9,624 nucleotides of DNA, from assembly GCA_023390485.1 (NCBI GenBank), contig JAEWCT010000099.1:1-9624 (forward strand). The letters run 5' to 3'. Numbering within the stretch: position 1 is the first letter of the stretch; each line of letters begins with the position of its first letter. This document shows, in pieces, positions 1-6,738 of the stretch. The DNA comes from Pseudomonadota bacterium. Its GTDB lineage: Bacteria > Pseudomonadota > Alphaproteobacteria > Rhizobiales > Hyphomicrobiaceae. The notes under the pieces are model-generated. The model had not been told where the DNA came from and made no database searches. It saw only the letters and a program-made list of their open reading frames with translations. A program made the translations under genes and the position numbers.

Positions 1-480
1 AACGAAATCCGCGCCCTGTGCCGTGCTGCGAGCGCCAAGCCGGACATCCGCGGAATGCACAACCTGATGTATGCCGTACGCGACGCTGTCGACTACAAGA
101 TTGGTGCGACGAACGCGCACACGACGGCGGCCGAGGCGTTGGCGGAAGGCAAAGGTGTCTGCCAGGACCACGCCCACCTGTTCATCGCGGCCGCGCGATC
201 GCTCGATATTCCGGCCCGTTACGTCAGCGGCTATTTTCTTTCCGGCGCAAACGAGCCCTCCGACGCTAACCACGCCTGGGCGGAAGTCTGGCTTGAGGGC
301 CTGGGCTGGGTTGGCTTTGACCCCGCTAATCGGATATGTCCCACGGAGAAGTACGTGCGGCTCGCTTCGGGGTTGGACGCGACAGACGCGGCTCCCATTC
401 GCGGCTCTCGAAAGGGCGTCGCGAAAGAGGAGCTGGACGTCATCGTCGAAGTTCAGCAGCAGAGCAGCCAGCAACAGTAG
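1..480 (+). CDS. Transglutaminase-like cysteine protease family protein, 3' end of gene (5' end outside window)
   Basis: The reading frame is open from the first base to a TAG stop and encodes 159 visible residues; the N-terminal part of the protein lies upstream of the window. The transglutaminase-like papain-fold triad is visible: Cys in GVCQDHAH (codon at 160-162), His in NHAWAEVW (codon at 271-273) and Asp in FDPANR (codon at 319-321). The protein ends in a Gln/Ser-rich tail (VQQQSSQQQ). Members of this family are predicted cytoplasmic cysteine peptidases or amidases whose substrate is unknown. The next gene, 29 bp downstream on the same strand, is Anbu. Known Anbu operons carry just such a transglutaminase together with an alpha-E (DUF403) protein and a circularly permuted ATP-grasp protein, so those two genes are expected just upstream of the window. 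The family and triad are seen directly; the joint role with Anbu is inferred from gene context. Confidence 0.92.
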   Translation, partial: NEIRALCRAASAKPDIRGMHNLMYAVRDAVDYKIGATNAHTTAAEALAEGKGVCQDHAHLFIAAARSLDIPARYVSGYFLSGANEPSDANHAWAEVWLEGLGWVGFDPANRICPTEKYVRLASGLDATDAAPIRGSRKGVAKEELDVIVEVQQQSSQQQ

Positions 481-509
481 CCGCCTGCGACTCCGGAGAT
501 TTTTTCTAC

Positions 510-1244
510 ATGACATACGCGGTAGCGTTGCGCCTCGAGGGCGGACTCGTATTCGCGGCCGATACGCGGACCAATGCCGGCGTCGACAACATTGCTCAAT
601 ACAAAAAGCTGCAGCTCTGGCGCCGTCCAGGAGACCGCGTTTTAGTTCTGCTCGCCGCAGGCAATCTCGCAGTGACCCAGGCCGTGGTCAGTCTGCTGAA
701 TGAGCATCTCTTGGAAGAAGCGAGCGAAGATTCGACGACGCTCGATACCGCCCCCAACATGTATCGCGCCGCGCGCGTCGTCGGGGACGCCATTCGCGAA
801 GCACGCCGCATCGATGGCGCCGCGCTGGAGGCGAGCAAGCTCGGCTTCAATACCAACTTCATCTTCGGCGGCCAGATCAAAGGCGAAAGACCGCGCCTGT
901 TTCAGATCTATCCGGAAGGCAATTTCATCGAGGCGACGGACGACACACCCTTTTTTCAAATCGGCGAGCACAAGTACGGCAAGCCGATATTGGATCGCGT
1001 CGCGCGCTCTGACATGCGCCTCGGCGAGGCCGCAAAGTTGATACTTCTCTCATTCGACTCCACGCTGAGATCGAATCTGTCCGTCGGCATGCCGCTCGAC
1101 ATCGTGATCTATGAACGCGATACGCTCGACGTCACGCGCGAGAAGCGCATCAGCGCGGACGATGAATATTTTCGGAAGCTCTCCGGCGCCTGGTCAGACG
1201 CGCTGCGTCAAGCGTTTTCCACGATCGAGGAGTTCGACGTCTGA
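510..1244 (+). CDS. anbu: Anbu, ancestral beta-subunit proteasome-like peptidase
   Basis: The product has 244 residues, the usual Anbu length. I chose the ATG at 510 because it puts Thr directly after Met (M-TYAVALRLEGG), giving the N-terminal nucleophile Thr1 expected of an Ntn hydrolase once Met is removed. Numbering from Thr1, Asp17 (in FAADTRTN) and Lys32 (in YKKLQ) fall where the catalytic Asp and Lys of proteasome beta subunits and HslV lie. A GGAG at 494-497 is a rather distant ribosome binding site. The reading frame stays open further upstream, but that would bury the nucleophile inside the protein and overlap the transglutaminase gene. Anbu proteins self-assemble into spiral or ring oligomers; I recall structural work on a Hyphomicrobium homologue. 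Their substrates, and any partner unfoldase, are unknown. The gene follows the transglutaminase-like gene after 29 bp, so the two are probably co-transcribed. Sequence motifs and context agree on the identification. Confidence 0.93.
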   Translation: MTYAVALRLEGGLVFAADTRTNAGVDNIAQYKKLQLWRRPGDRVLVLLAAGNLAVTQAVVSLLNEHLLEEASEDSTTLDTAPNMYRAARVVGDAIREARRIDGAALEASKLGFNTNFIFGGQIKGERPRLFQIYPEGNFIEATDDTPFFQIGEHKYGKPILDRVARSDMRLGEAAKLILLSFDSTLRSNLSVGMPLDIVIYERDTLDVTREKRISADDEYFRKLSGAWSDALRQAFSTIEEFDV

Positions 1245-1270
1245 TCGGTCGCGTCCAAGGATGTGATTGA

Positions 1271-1283
1271 TTAACGGCCGTAA
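1271..1283. promoter_or_regulatory. Candidate LysR-type (CbbR-like) operator, TTA-N7-TAA
   Basis: TTA ACGGCCG TAA matches the TTA-N7-TAA / T-N11-A pattern described for CbbR sites in autotrophic proteobacteria. It lies about 190 bp upstream of fbp, a typical CbbR target. The core ACGGCCGT (1274-1281) is itself palindromic. T-N11-A motifs are frequent by chance, and no regulator gene is in the window, so this remains a candidate. Confidence 0.3.
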
Positions 1284-1286
1284 ACC

Positions 1287-1321
1287 GCGCCAATTTCGAG
1301 CCCGCCGCGCCGGATTGGCGC
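1287..1321 (+). terminator. Weak hairpin after anbu, possible terminator
   Basis: GCGCCAAT at 1287-1294 pairs perfectly with ATTGGCGC at 1314-1321, around a 19-nt GC-rich loop. Only TTT follows at 1322-1324, so this is a poor intrinsic terminator. It sits 42 bp after the anbu stop and could close that transcript, or it could be chance. Confidence 0.25.
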
Positions 1322-1325
1322 TTTG

Positions 1326-1342
1326 CATAAGAGAAATCTATG
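1326..1342. promoter_or_regulatory. Second candidate LysR-type dyad, CATA-N9-TATG
   Basis: CATA at 1326-1329 and TATG at 1339-1342 are perfect inverted arms around nine bases, giving a T-N11-A core (T1328 to A1340). The flanking TGCA at 1324-1327 and 1344-1347 extends the partial symmetry. It lies about 57 bp, centre to centre, from the TTA-N7-TAA dyad and about 135 bp before fbp. A LysR-family regulator such as CbbR or QscR is a plausible ligand, by inference only. Confidence 0.25.
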
Positions 1343-1474
1343 TTGCACCCCAGCAAAATTGCGGCGACTTGCCTATGCACACCTTGCGTTGAAAGTGCAG
1401 TCTCGCTTCTGTCGATCAAGTAAGCTTAGATGTGTCCAGCGCAATGAAGGGCAGGTGAGCGCTGGAAGGATAGA

Positions 1475-2518
1475 ATGGGTTTCCCGACACTCAACGAGTA
1501 TCTCTCGAATTGGACGCTGGACGGCCGCACGCGTGGTCAGGTCGCGGATACCATTCTCGCCATTGCTGACGCGAGCGCCCGTCTCTCAGACCTCGTCGGG
1601 CGGGGTGCACTCGGCGGCAAGCTCGGGCGCGTCGTTGCGCGCGCAGGCGAGATCGACGAGCAGAAGGAGGTCGACGCTCTCGCCAATGGCATGATCATCG
1701 ACGCGCTGAAATCTCAGCCCGTCGCGGCACTCGCGTCCGAGGAAGCCGCGGAGCCTATCGCGCTCCAGAACGATGCGCCGCTCTTGGTCGCGACAGATCC
1801 CCTGGACGGCTCGTCGAATATCGATGCCAACGTCTCGGTCGGGACGATCTTCTCGATCCTTCCACGTCATCCGTCCTCGACGCGTGAGGCCGCGTTTTTA
1901 CGGCCGGGCTCGCATCAACTTGCGGCGGGCTTTTTCGTGTATGGCCCCCAGACGGTTCTGGCTCTCACCGTCGGCCACGGAACCCAGATCTTCACCTTCG
2001 ATAGGGAAACCCGGACCTTCCATCTGACGACGCGCAACGTCGCGATTCCTCCTGAAGCGGACGAATACGCCATTAACGCTTCCAACGCGCGCCACTGGGA
2101 CGATCCGATCCGCATCTATATTCACGACTGCGAAAACGGCGCCAACGGACCCCGCGGGCACGATTTCAACATGCGGTGGACAGGCTCGCCTGTGGCGGAC
2201 GTTTACCGGATACTCTCTCGGGGCGGAATTTACCTTTACCCCGGCGATCGCCGGAAGGGATTCCACCAAGGGCGCATTCGTCTGATTTACGAAGCCAACC
2301 CGTTGAGCTGGATCGTAGAGCAGGCGGGTGGACGAGCGACAACGGGAAGAGAGCGCGTGCTGGATGTCGTGCCAGCCGCCCTGCATCAGAAAACGCCGCT
2401 GATCTGCGGCTCACGTGACGAGGTTGACCGAGTGATGCGCATCTATAGCGGCCAGGAATTCAAGGGCGAGCGCTCACCGCTATTCGGTCGGCGAGGCCTG
2501 TTCCGGGCACTGCCATGA
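1475..2518 (+). CDS. fbp: Class I fructose-1,6-bisphosphatase
   Basis: The enzyme hydrolyses fructose 1,6-bisphosphate to fructose 6-phosphate and phosphate in gluconeogenesis and in the Calvin cycle (cbbF role). It has 347 residues, against about 332 for E. coli Fbp. Class I hallmarks seen are the metal-ligand acidic pair near Glu89-Glu90, the signature DPLDGSSN at residues 108-115, NASN at 201-204, RWTGSPVADVYR at 234-245, GGIYLYP at 250-256 and YEANPLSW at 272-279, whose Glu273 is a metal ligand. Class II (GlpX) lacks these motifs. The ATG at 1475 follows GGAAGG at 1464-1469. It is the first gene of the fbp-prk-rpe run, which suggests a pentose-phosphate or Calvin-type role rather than only general gluconeogenesis. 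No frameshift is visible and every key motif is intact. Confidence 0.96.
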   Translation: MGFPTLNEYLSNWTLDGRTRGQVADTILAIADASARLSDLVGRGALGGKLGRVVARAGEIDEQKEVDALANGMIIDALKSQPVAALASEEAAEPIALQNDAPLLVATDPLDGSSNIDANVSVGTIFSILPRHPSSTREAAFLRPGSHQLAAGFFVYGPQTVLALTVGHGTQIFTFDRETRTFHLTTRNVAIPPEADEYAINASNARHWDDPIRIYIHDCENGANGPRGHDFNMRWTGSPVADVYRILSRGGIYLYPGDRRKGFHQGRIRLIYEANPLSWIVEQAGGRATTGRERVLDVVPAALHQKTPLICGSRDEVDRVMRIYSGQEFKGERSPLFGRRGLFRALP

Positions 2519-2572
2519 GCTTGTCCGTCGAATGTCTTGCTCCCCTGAACCGAAGCGCATCGAGCCTCCGCA

Positions 2573-3448
2573 ATGTCGATTAAGCATCCGATTATATCTG
2601 TCACCGGCTCTTCTGGCGCGGGAACGACGTCAGTGCGGCAAACTTTTGAGAACATTTTCCGCCGCGAACACGTGCGGGCGGCATTCGTCCAAGGCGACGC
2701 CTTTCATCGCTACGATCGCTGCGGCATGGAAAAGGCGATGCGGGAAGCTGCGAAGCGCGGCAACCACAATTTCAGCCATTTCGGCCTCGAGGCAAATCTG
2801 ATCGAGGAGCTCGAAACGCTTTTTCGAACGTATTCCGAGAGCGGCAAGGGTCTCATTCGTAATTATGTGCATGACGATGCGGAAGAACGCGCGCTCGGCG
2901 CCCCGGTCGGCAGCTTCACGCCTTGGACGGCAATTGAGCCGGACACAGATGTTCTGATGTACGAAGGCCTCCACGGCGCCATCGTCACAGGAGATCACGA
3001 TGTCGCCCGTCATGCCGACCTGAAGATCGGCGTCGTTCCTGTGATCAATCTCGAATGGATTCAAAAGATCCAGCGAGACCGGACGGAGCGCGGCTATACG
3101 ACCGAGGATGTCACCCAATCGATCTTGAGGCGAATGCCTGACTACGTACAGTACATCTGTCCGCAGTTCACTCAGACCGATATCAATTTTCAGCGAATTC
3201 CGACGGTCGATACCTCAAATCCGTTCATTGCCCGCTGGATACCGACGCCCGATGAATCGATGGTGATTATCCGTTTCAAGGAACCGCGCGGCATCGATTT
3301 CGCGTATCTCTTGTCGATGATCCACGACAGCTTCATGTCGCGGGCCAATTCCATCGTTATTCCTGGTAGTAAGCTCGATCTTGCCATGCAACTCATTCTG
3401 ACGCCGCTTATTCTCCAGCTCGTCGAGCGGCGCCGCCGAGTGATATGA
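2573..3448 (+). CDS. prkB: Phosphoribulokinase, proteobacterial type
   Basis: The enzyme phosphorylates ribulose 5-phosphate to ribulose 1,5-bisphosphate with ATP. The 291 residues align without gaps to the numbering I recall for Rhodobacter sphaeroides PRK. A P-loop GSSGAGTTS lies at 12-20; Asp42, His45 and Arg49 are in GDAFHRYDR; Glu131 is in EGLH; and Lys165, Arg168, Asp169 and Arg173 are in the KIQRDRTER segment. Arg186-Arg187 are present, as are Arg31, Arg234 and Arg257, which I recall as the NADH effector site. It should therefore be an active, NADH-regulated enzyme. The ATG at 2573 lies 54 bp after fbp with only a weak ribosome binding site (GAG at 2562-2564). rpe follows after 22 bp. 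The symbol cbbP would fit equally well if a Calvin cycle exists; no RuBisCO gene is in the window. Confidence 0.95.
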   Translation: MSIKHPIISVTGSSGAGTTSVRQTFENIFRREHVRAAFVQGDAFHRYDRCGMEKAMREAAKRGNHNFSHFGLEANLIEELETLFRTYSESGKGLIRNYVHDDAEERALGAPVGSFTPWTAIEPDTDVLMYEGLHGAIVTGDHDVARHADLKIGVVPVINLEWIQKIQRDRTERGYTTEDVTQSILRRMPDYVQYICPQFTQTDINFQRIPTVDTSNPFIARWIPTPDESMVIIRFKEPRGIDFAYLLSMIHDSFMSRANSIVIPGSKLDLAMQLILTPLILQLVERRRRVI

Positions 3449-3470
3449 TCGAACCCGCGAAAGGTCTTCC

Positions 3471-4145
3471 GTGTCTCGCCCTCTCTTGATCGCACCGTCC
3501 ATCCTCTCGGCCGACTTCAGCAAGCTCGGCGATGAAATTCGCACTGTCGACAAGGCCGGCGCCGATTGGATCCATTGCGATGTGATGGACGGACATTTCG
3601 TGCCGAACATTACCTATGGCGCTCCGGTCATCAAAGCCGTGCGCGGTGCGTCGAAGAAAATTTTTGACGTGCATCTGATGATCGCGCCGGCCGATCCCTA
3701 TCTGGCGGACTTCGCCGCCGCCGGCGCCGATATCATCACGGTCCACGCCGAAGCAGGTCCGCATCTTGATCGGTCGCTGCAGGCAATCCGCGCGTTGGGC
3801 AAGAAGGCTGGCGTATCGCTCAATCCCGGAACCCCGGAAAGCGCCATCGAATACGTTCTCGATCGCCTCGATCTCATCTTGGTGATGAGCGTCAATCCGG
3901 GCTTTGGCGGCCAATCGTTCATTCCCGCGGTCGTCGAAAAAATTCGCCGCGTGAAGGCACTCGTCGGTTCGCGCCCCATCGATATCGAGGTTGACGGTGG
4001 CATAACGCCGGAAACCGCGCGTCAGGTCGTCGAGGCTGGCGCCAACGTGCTCGTCGCGGGTTCGGCAGTCTTCAAGGGTGGCAGCGAGCAAAGCTACCGC
4101 GCCAACATGGACGCCATCAGGAACGCGACGCGGCTCGAGGTCTAA
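3471..4145 (+). CDS. rpe: Ribulose-phosphate 3-epimerase
   Basis: The enzyme interconverts D-ribulose 5-phosphate and D-xylulose 5-phosphate, and so supplies the substrate of the neighbouring PRK. The 224-residue TIM barrel carries PSILSADF at 9-16, [12 protein letters not shown] at 35-46 (metal ligand His35, catalytic and metal ligand Asp37), DVHLMI at 66-71 (His68), VHAEA at 91-95, [10 protein letters not shown] at 139-148 and EVDGGI at 173-178 (Asp175). Length is normal. The start is GTG, preceded by GAAAGG at 3459-3464 with a 6-nt gap, and gives the typical N-terminus [16 protein letters not shown]. It lies 22 bp after prk, so the two are very likely co-transcribed. Confidence 0.96.
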   Translation: MSRPLLIAPSILSADFSKLGDEIRTVDKAGADWIHCDVMDGHFVPNITYGAPVIKAVRGASKKIFDVHLMIAPADPYLADFAAAGADIITVHAEAGPHLDRSLQAIRALGKKAGVSLNPGTPESAIEYVLDRLDLILVMSVNPGFGGQSFIPAVVEKIRRVKALVGSRPIDIEVDGGITPETARQVVEAGANVLVAGSAVFKGGSEQSYRANMDAIRNATRLEV

Positions 4146-4204
4146 GAGCACAAGGTCTGTAACGCCGCTTGAAATCAGAGCGGGCGATCGTATTTCGACG
4201 GGTC

Positions 4205-6673
4205 ATGACCCAAAGCAAGTTTTCCGAACCGCTCCCGATCGACGATGTGCTCGACGATATTCGAGCGGCACTGCTGTCCCGCGGGACCGCCGTGCTTGTC
4301 GCGCCGCCCGGAGCCGGCAAGACGACGCGCGTGCCACTTGCCCTACTCGATGAAGCCTGGAGCGCCAGCGGCAAGATTCTCGTCCTTGAGCCGCGCCGCA
4401 TTGCTGCTCGTGCCGCAGCGGAGCGAATGGCTGCGAATACCGCGAGCCGCCTCGGAGACAAAATCGGTCTGCGTGCCCGCCTCAATTCCAAGACCGGACC
4501 GCACGTCGGCGTGGAAGTCGTGACAGAAGGCGTCTTCACGCGCATGATCCTCGACGATCCTGGGCTCGATGGCGTCGCAGCCGTCTTGTTCGACGAATTC
4601 CACGAACGCTCGCTCGATGCCGACATCGGCCTTGCCCTGGCACTCGACGCGCGTTCCGCCCTCCGGCCCGATCTCAAAATCCTCGTCATGTCCGCCACGC
4701 TCGAAGCGGTGAACGTTGCGAAGCTGCTCGGCGATGCGCCGACGGTCAGGAGCGAGGGTCGCGCCTTTCCCGTCGAAACGCGCTACGTGGGCAGGCATGC
4801 AAACAGGATCGAGGACGACGTCGCCGATGCCGTGAAGAGAGCGGTCGCGAATGACGCCGGCTCGATCCTCGTGTTCCTGCCGGGCCAAGGCGAGATTGCG
4901 CGCGTTGCCGAACGCTTGAGCGCGCATGCTTTGCCACCGGACGTACACGTCGTACCGCTTTACGGCGGCCTCGATCCCGCCGCGCAGGACCGTGCCATTT
5001 CACCGGCAAAGTCGGGCCGCAAGGTCGTTCTGGCGACGTCAATCGCGGAAACCTCCATTACCATCGAAGGTGTGCGCGTCGTCATCGATAGCGGCGTCGC
5101 CCGCGTTCCGCGTTTCGAGCCCGATGTCGGCATCACCCGCCTCGAGACCGTGCGCGTGTCGCGCGCCTCGGCCGATCAGCGTCGCGGCCGCGCCGGAAGA
5201 ACCGCACCGGGAATTTGCTATCGCCTGTGGGACGAGCCTGAGACGCAAGGCCTCGTGCCATTCGCTGAGCCAGAAATCCGCTCCGCCGATCTTTCAGCCT
5301 TGATCCTCGACTGCGCCGAGTGGGGCACAAACGATCCGCGATCGCTGGCGTGGCTCGATCCGCCGTCCGAAGGTGCGCTCGCGGCCGCGCGTGCGAGTCT
5401 GCGAGCGGTCGACGCACTCAATGAAAATGACCGCATCACCGAAGAAGGCAAGCGGTTGCGCGCGCTGCCGCTTCCGCCGCGCTTGGCGCGAATGGTCCTG
5501 AAAGCTGGGGCCAGCGGTCACTCCGGAGCGGCGGCAGAGCTGGCCGCGATCCTCGTCGAACGCGGCATCGGCGGCAATGACCTCGATCTTGCCGTCCGTC
5601 TCGATAATTTCCGCCGTGATCGCTCGCAACGAGCAGAAAGCATGCGCGCACTCGCGCGCCAGTGGGCGAGAAATGGAACAGCAGCCAAAGCGGCGGGAGA
5701 CGAAGCGCCATCGCCGGCCGCGCTCCTTGCGCTTTCCTATCCTGACCGGATTGCAAAAAATCGCGGCAAGCGCGGCAGCTTTCTACTCGCCAATGGCCGC
5801 GCCGGGATCGTCGACGACAGTCATCACTTGGCGTCCGCGTCCTATCTGGTTGTTGCCGAGCTTCAGGGACGAGCAGCTGCAACGCGGATCACGCTCGCGA
5901 TCGCGGCGGACGAAGCAGAAATCGAAGCATTCGCCGCAGACCGGATTGAGCTGAGCGACGAGATCCTCTTCGACAAAGACGCCCGCGCCGTTCGTGCACG
6001 CCGCAGCCGCCGCCTCGGCGCGATCGCATTGAACAGCGAGCCGCGCCCCCTAGGTCCCGGCGAAGACGTCTCTGCCGTTCTCGCCCGAGGCCTGATGGGG
6101 CTCGGAGCGGAAGCCCTGCCGTGGACGAAAGCGCAGCTTCAGCTTCGCAGTCGCATTGCGTTCCTGCGCAAAGGCGATGAGACGTGGCCAGATATGTCCG
6201 ACACCTCTCTAACGTCGGCTCTGGAGGAATGGCTTGCGCCATTTTTACCGGGTAAGTCGCGGCTTTCCGAAATCGACGCCGACACCTTGGAAAGCGCGCT
6301 CAATTCACTGGTGCCACGGCAGATGCGCGTACGTCTCGACACCGAAGCGCCGACGCATTTCGAAGCGCCGACCGGAAATAGATTTGCGCTCGACTACGAT
6401 GTCGCCGACGCACCGGCGCTGCATATTCGTGTGCAGGAACTGTTCGGATTGAAGGAACACCCCGCCATCGCGCGCGGCCGTCTGCCGCTCACACTGCATT
6501 TGCTATCGCCGGCGCACCGGCCAATTCAGATCACGCGCGATCTGCCGGGCTTCTGGGCGGGCTCCTGGCGCGCCGTGCGAGCCGACATGCGCGGGCAATA
6601 TCCAAAGCACGTCTGGCCCGAAGATCCGGCCAACGCCAAACCTACGGCACGGGCGAAGCCGCGCGGCACGTGA
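4205..6673 (+). CDS. hrpB: ATP-dependent helicase HrpB (DEAH family)
   Basis: This is a predicted superfamily 2 RNA helicase of the DEAH/RHA group. In E. coli HrpB the precise cellular role is unclear. From the ATG at 4205 it has 822 residues, close to the roughly 810 typical of HrpB. Motifs in order are Walker A APPGAGKTT at 33-41, EPRRIAAR at 62-69, motif II DEFH at 130-133, motif III SAT at 163-165, TSIAETSITI at 278-287 and motif VI QRRGRAGR at 325-332. An HrpB C-terminal domain spans about 715-812 (PTHFEAPTGN to HVWPED). The frame can be extended to a TTG at 4169, adding 12 residues. I prefer the ATG because family members start shortly before the LPID motif, seen here at residues 10-13, although neither start has a strong ribosome binding site. 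It follows rpe after 59 bp and may share its transcript, but no functional link is evident. Confidence 0.93.
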   Translation: MTQSKFSEPLPIDDVLDDIRAALLSRGTAVLVAPPGAGKTTRVPLALLDEAWSASGKILVLEPRRIAARAAAERMAANTASRLGDKIGLRARLNSKTGPHVGVEVVTEGVFTRMILDDPGLDGVAAVLFDEFHERSLDADIGLALALDARSALRPDLKILVMSATLEAVNVAKLLGDAPTVRSEGRAFPVETRYVGRHANRIEDDVADAVKRAVANDAGSILVFLPGQGEIARVAERLSAHALPPDVHVVPLYGGLDPAAQDRAISPAKSGRKVVLATSIAETSITIEGVRVVIDSGVARVPRFEPDVGITRLETVRVSRASADQRRGRAGRTAPGICYRLWDEPETQGLVPFAEPEIRSADLSALILDCAEWGTNDPRSLAWLDPPSEGALAAARASLRAVDALNENDRITEEGKRLRALPLPPRLARMVLKAGASGHSGAAAELAAILVERGIGGNDLDLAVRLDNFRRDRSQRAESMRALARQWARNGTAAKAAGDEAPSPAALLALSYPDRIAKNRGKRGSFLLANGRAGIVDDSHHLASASYLVVAELQGRAAATRITLAIAADEAEIEAFAADRIELSDEILFDKDARAVRARRSRRLGAIALNSEPRPLGPGEDVSAVLARGLMGLGAEALPWTKAQLQLRSRIAFLRKGDETWPDMSDTSLTSALEEWLAPFLPGKSRLSEIDADTLESALNSLVPRQMRVRLDTEAPTHFEAPTGNRFALDYDVADAPALHIRVQELFGLKEHPAIARGRLPLTLHLLSPAHRPIQITRDLPGFWAGSWRAVRADMRGQYPKHVWPEDPANAKPTARAKPRGT

Positions 6674-6682
6674 TCGAATGCC

Positions 6683-6711
6683 AAAAAAATCCCCGGCCAA
6701 CGTGGCCGGGG
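6683..6711 (-). terminator. Rho-independent terminator of the mgs-gmaS transcript
   Basis: CCCCGGCC at 6691-6698 and GGCCGGGG at 6704-6711 form a perfect 8-bp GC stem with a 5-nt loop (9 bp if A6699 pairs with T6703). Read on the minus strand, the stem is followed by one A and then seven T (complement of 6683-6689). It lies 27 bp past the gmaS stop. On the plus strand no T-tract follows, so it should act mainly on gmaS transcripts and less on hrpB, whose stop is only 18 bp before the hairpin. Confidence 0.9.
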
Positions 6712-6738
6712 GACAGTTGCTCGTGGAGGAACACAAGT

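Larger units (their letters stand above)
1245..1474 (+). promoter_or_regulatory. Intergenic region between anbu and fbp, probable fbp-prk-rpe promoter region
   Basis: This 230-bp gap is the longest stretch without a gene, and I see no convincing coding frame in it. It is more AT-rich than its flanks. It contains a weak hairpin (1287-1321), two LysR-type dyads (1271-1283 and 1326-1342) and a good ribosome binding site, GGAAGG at 1464-1469, before the fbp ATG at 1475. A possible -35 element, TTGAAA at 1389-1394, has only a poor -10 match (TCGATC) 17 bp downstream, so the transcription start is not located. A promoter here is inferred from the change of gene group and the gap length. Confidence 0.5.

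Noticed and set aside
336..509. An upstream in-frame extension of anbu
   Set aside because: It would bury the N-terminal Thr nucleophile, overlap the transglutaminase gene and add 58 residues absent from the family.
71..703. A 210-residue Arg/Ser-rich frame across the transglutaminase-anbu boundary
   Set aside because: Its composition is typical of an out-of-frame reading of GC-rich genes, and it overlaps two well-supported genes.
1323..1694. A 123-residue frame starting in the anbu-fbp gap
   Set aside because: It runs out of frame through the start of fbp, has no motifs, and its non-coding part holds the candidate regulatory dyads.
3408..4151. A 247-residue open frame on the minus strand over rpe
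   Set aside because: It is antisense to a clear rpe gene. It shows no recognisable motif, and GC-rich codon structure explains the absence of stops.
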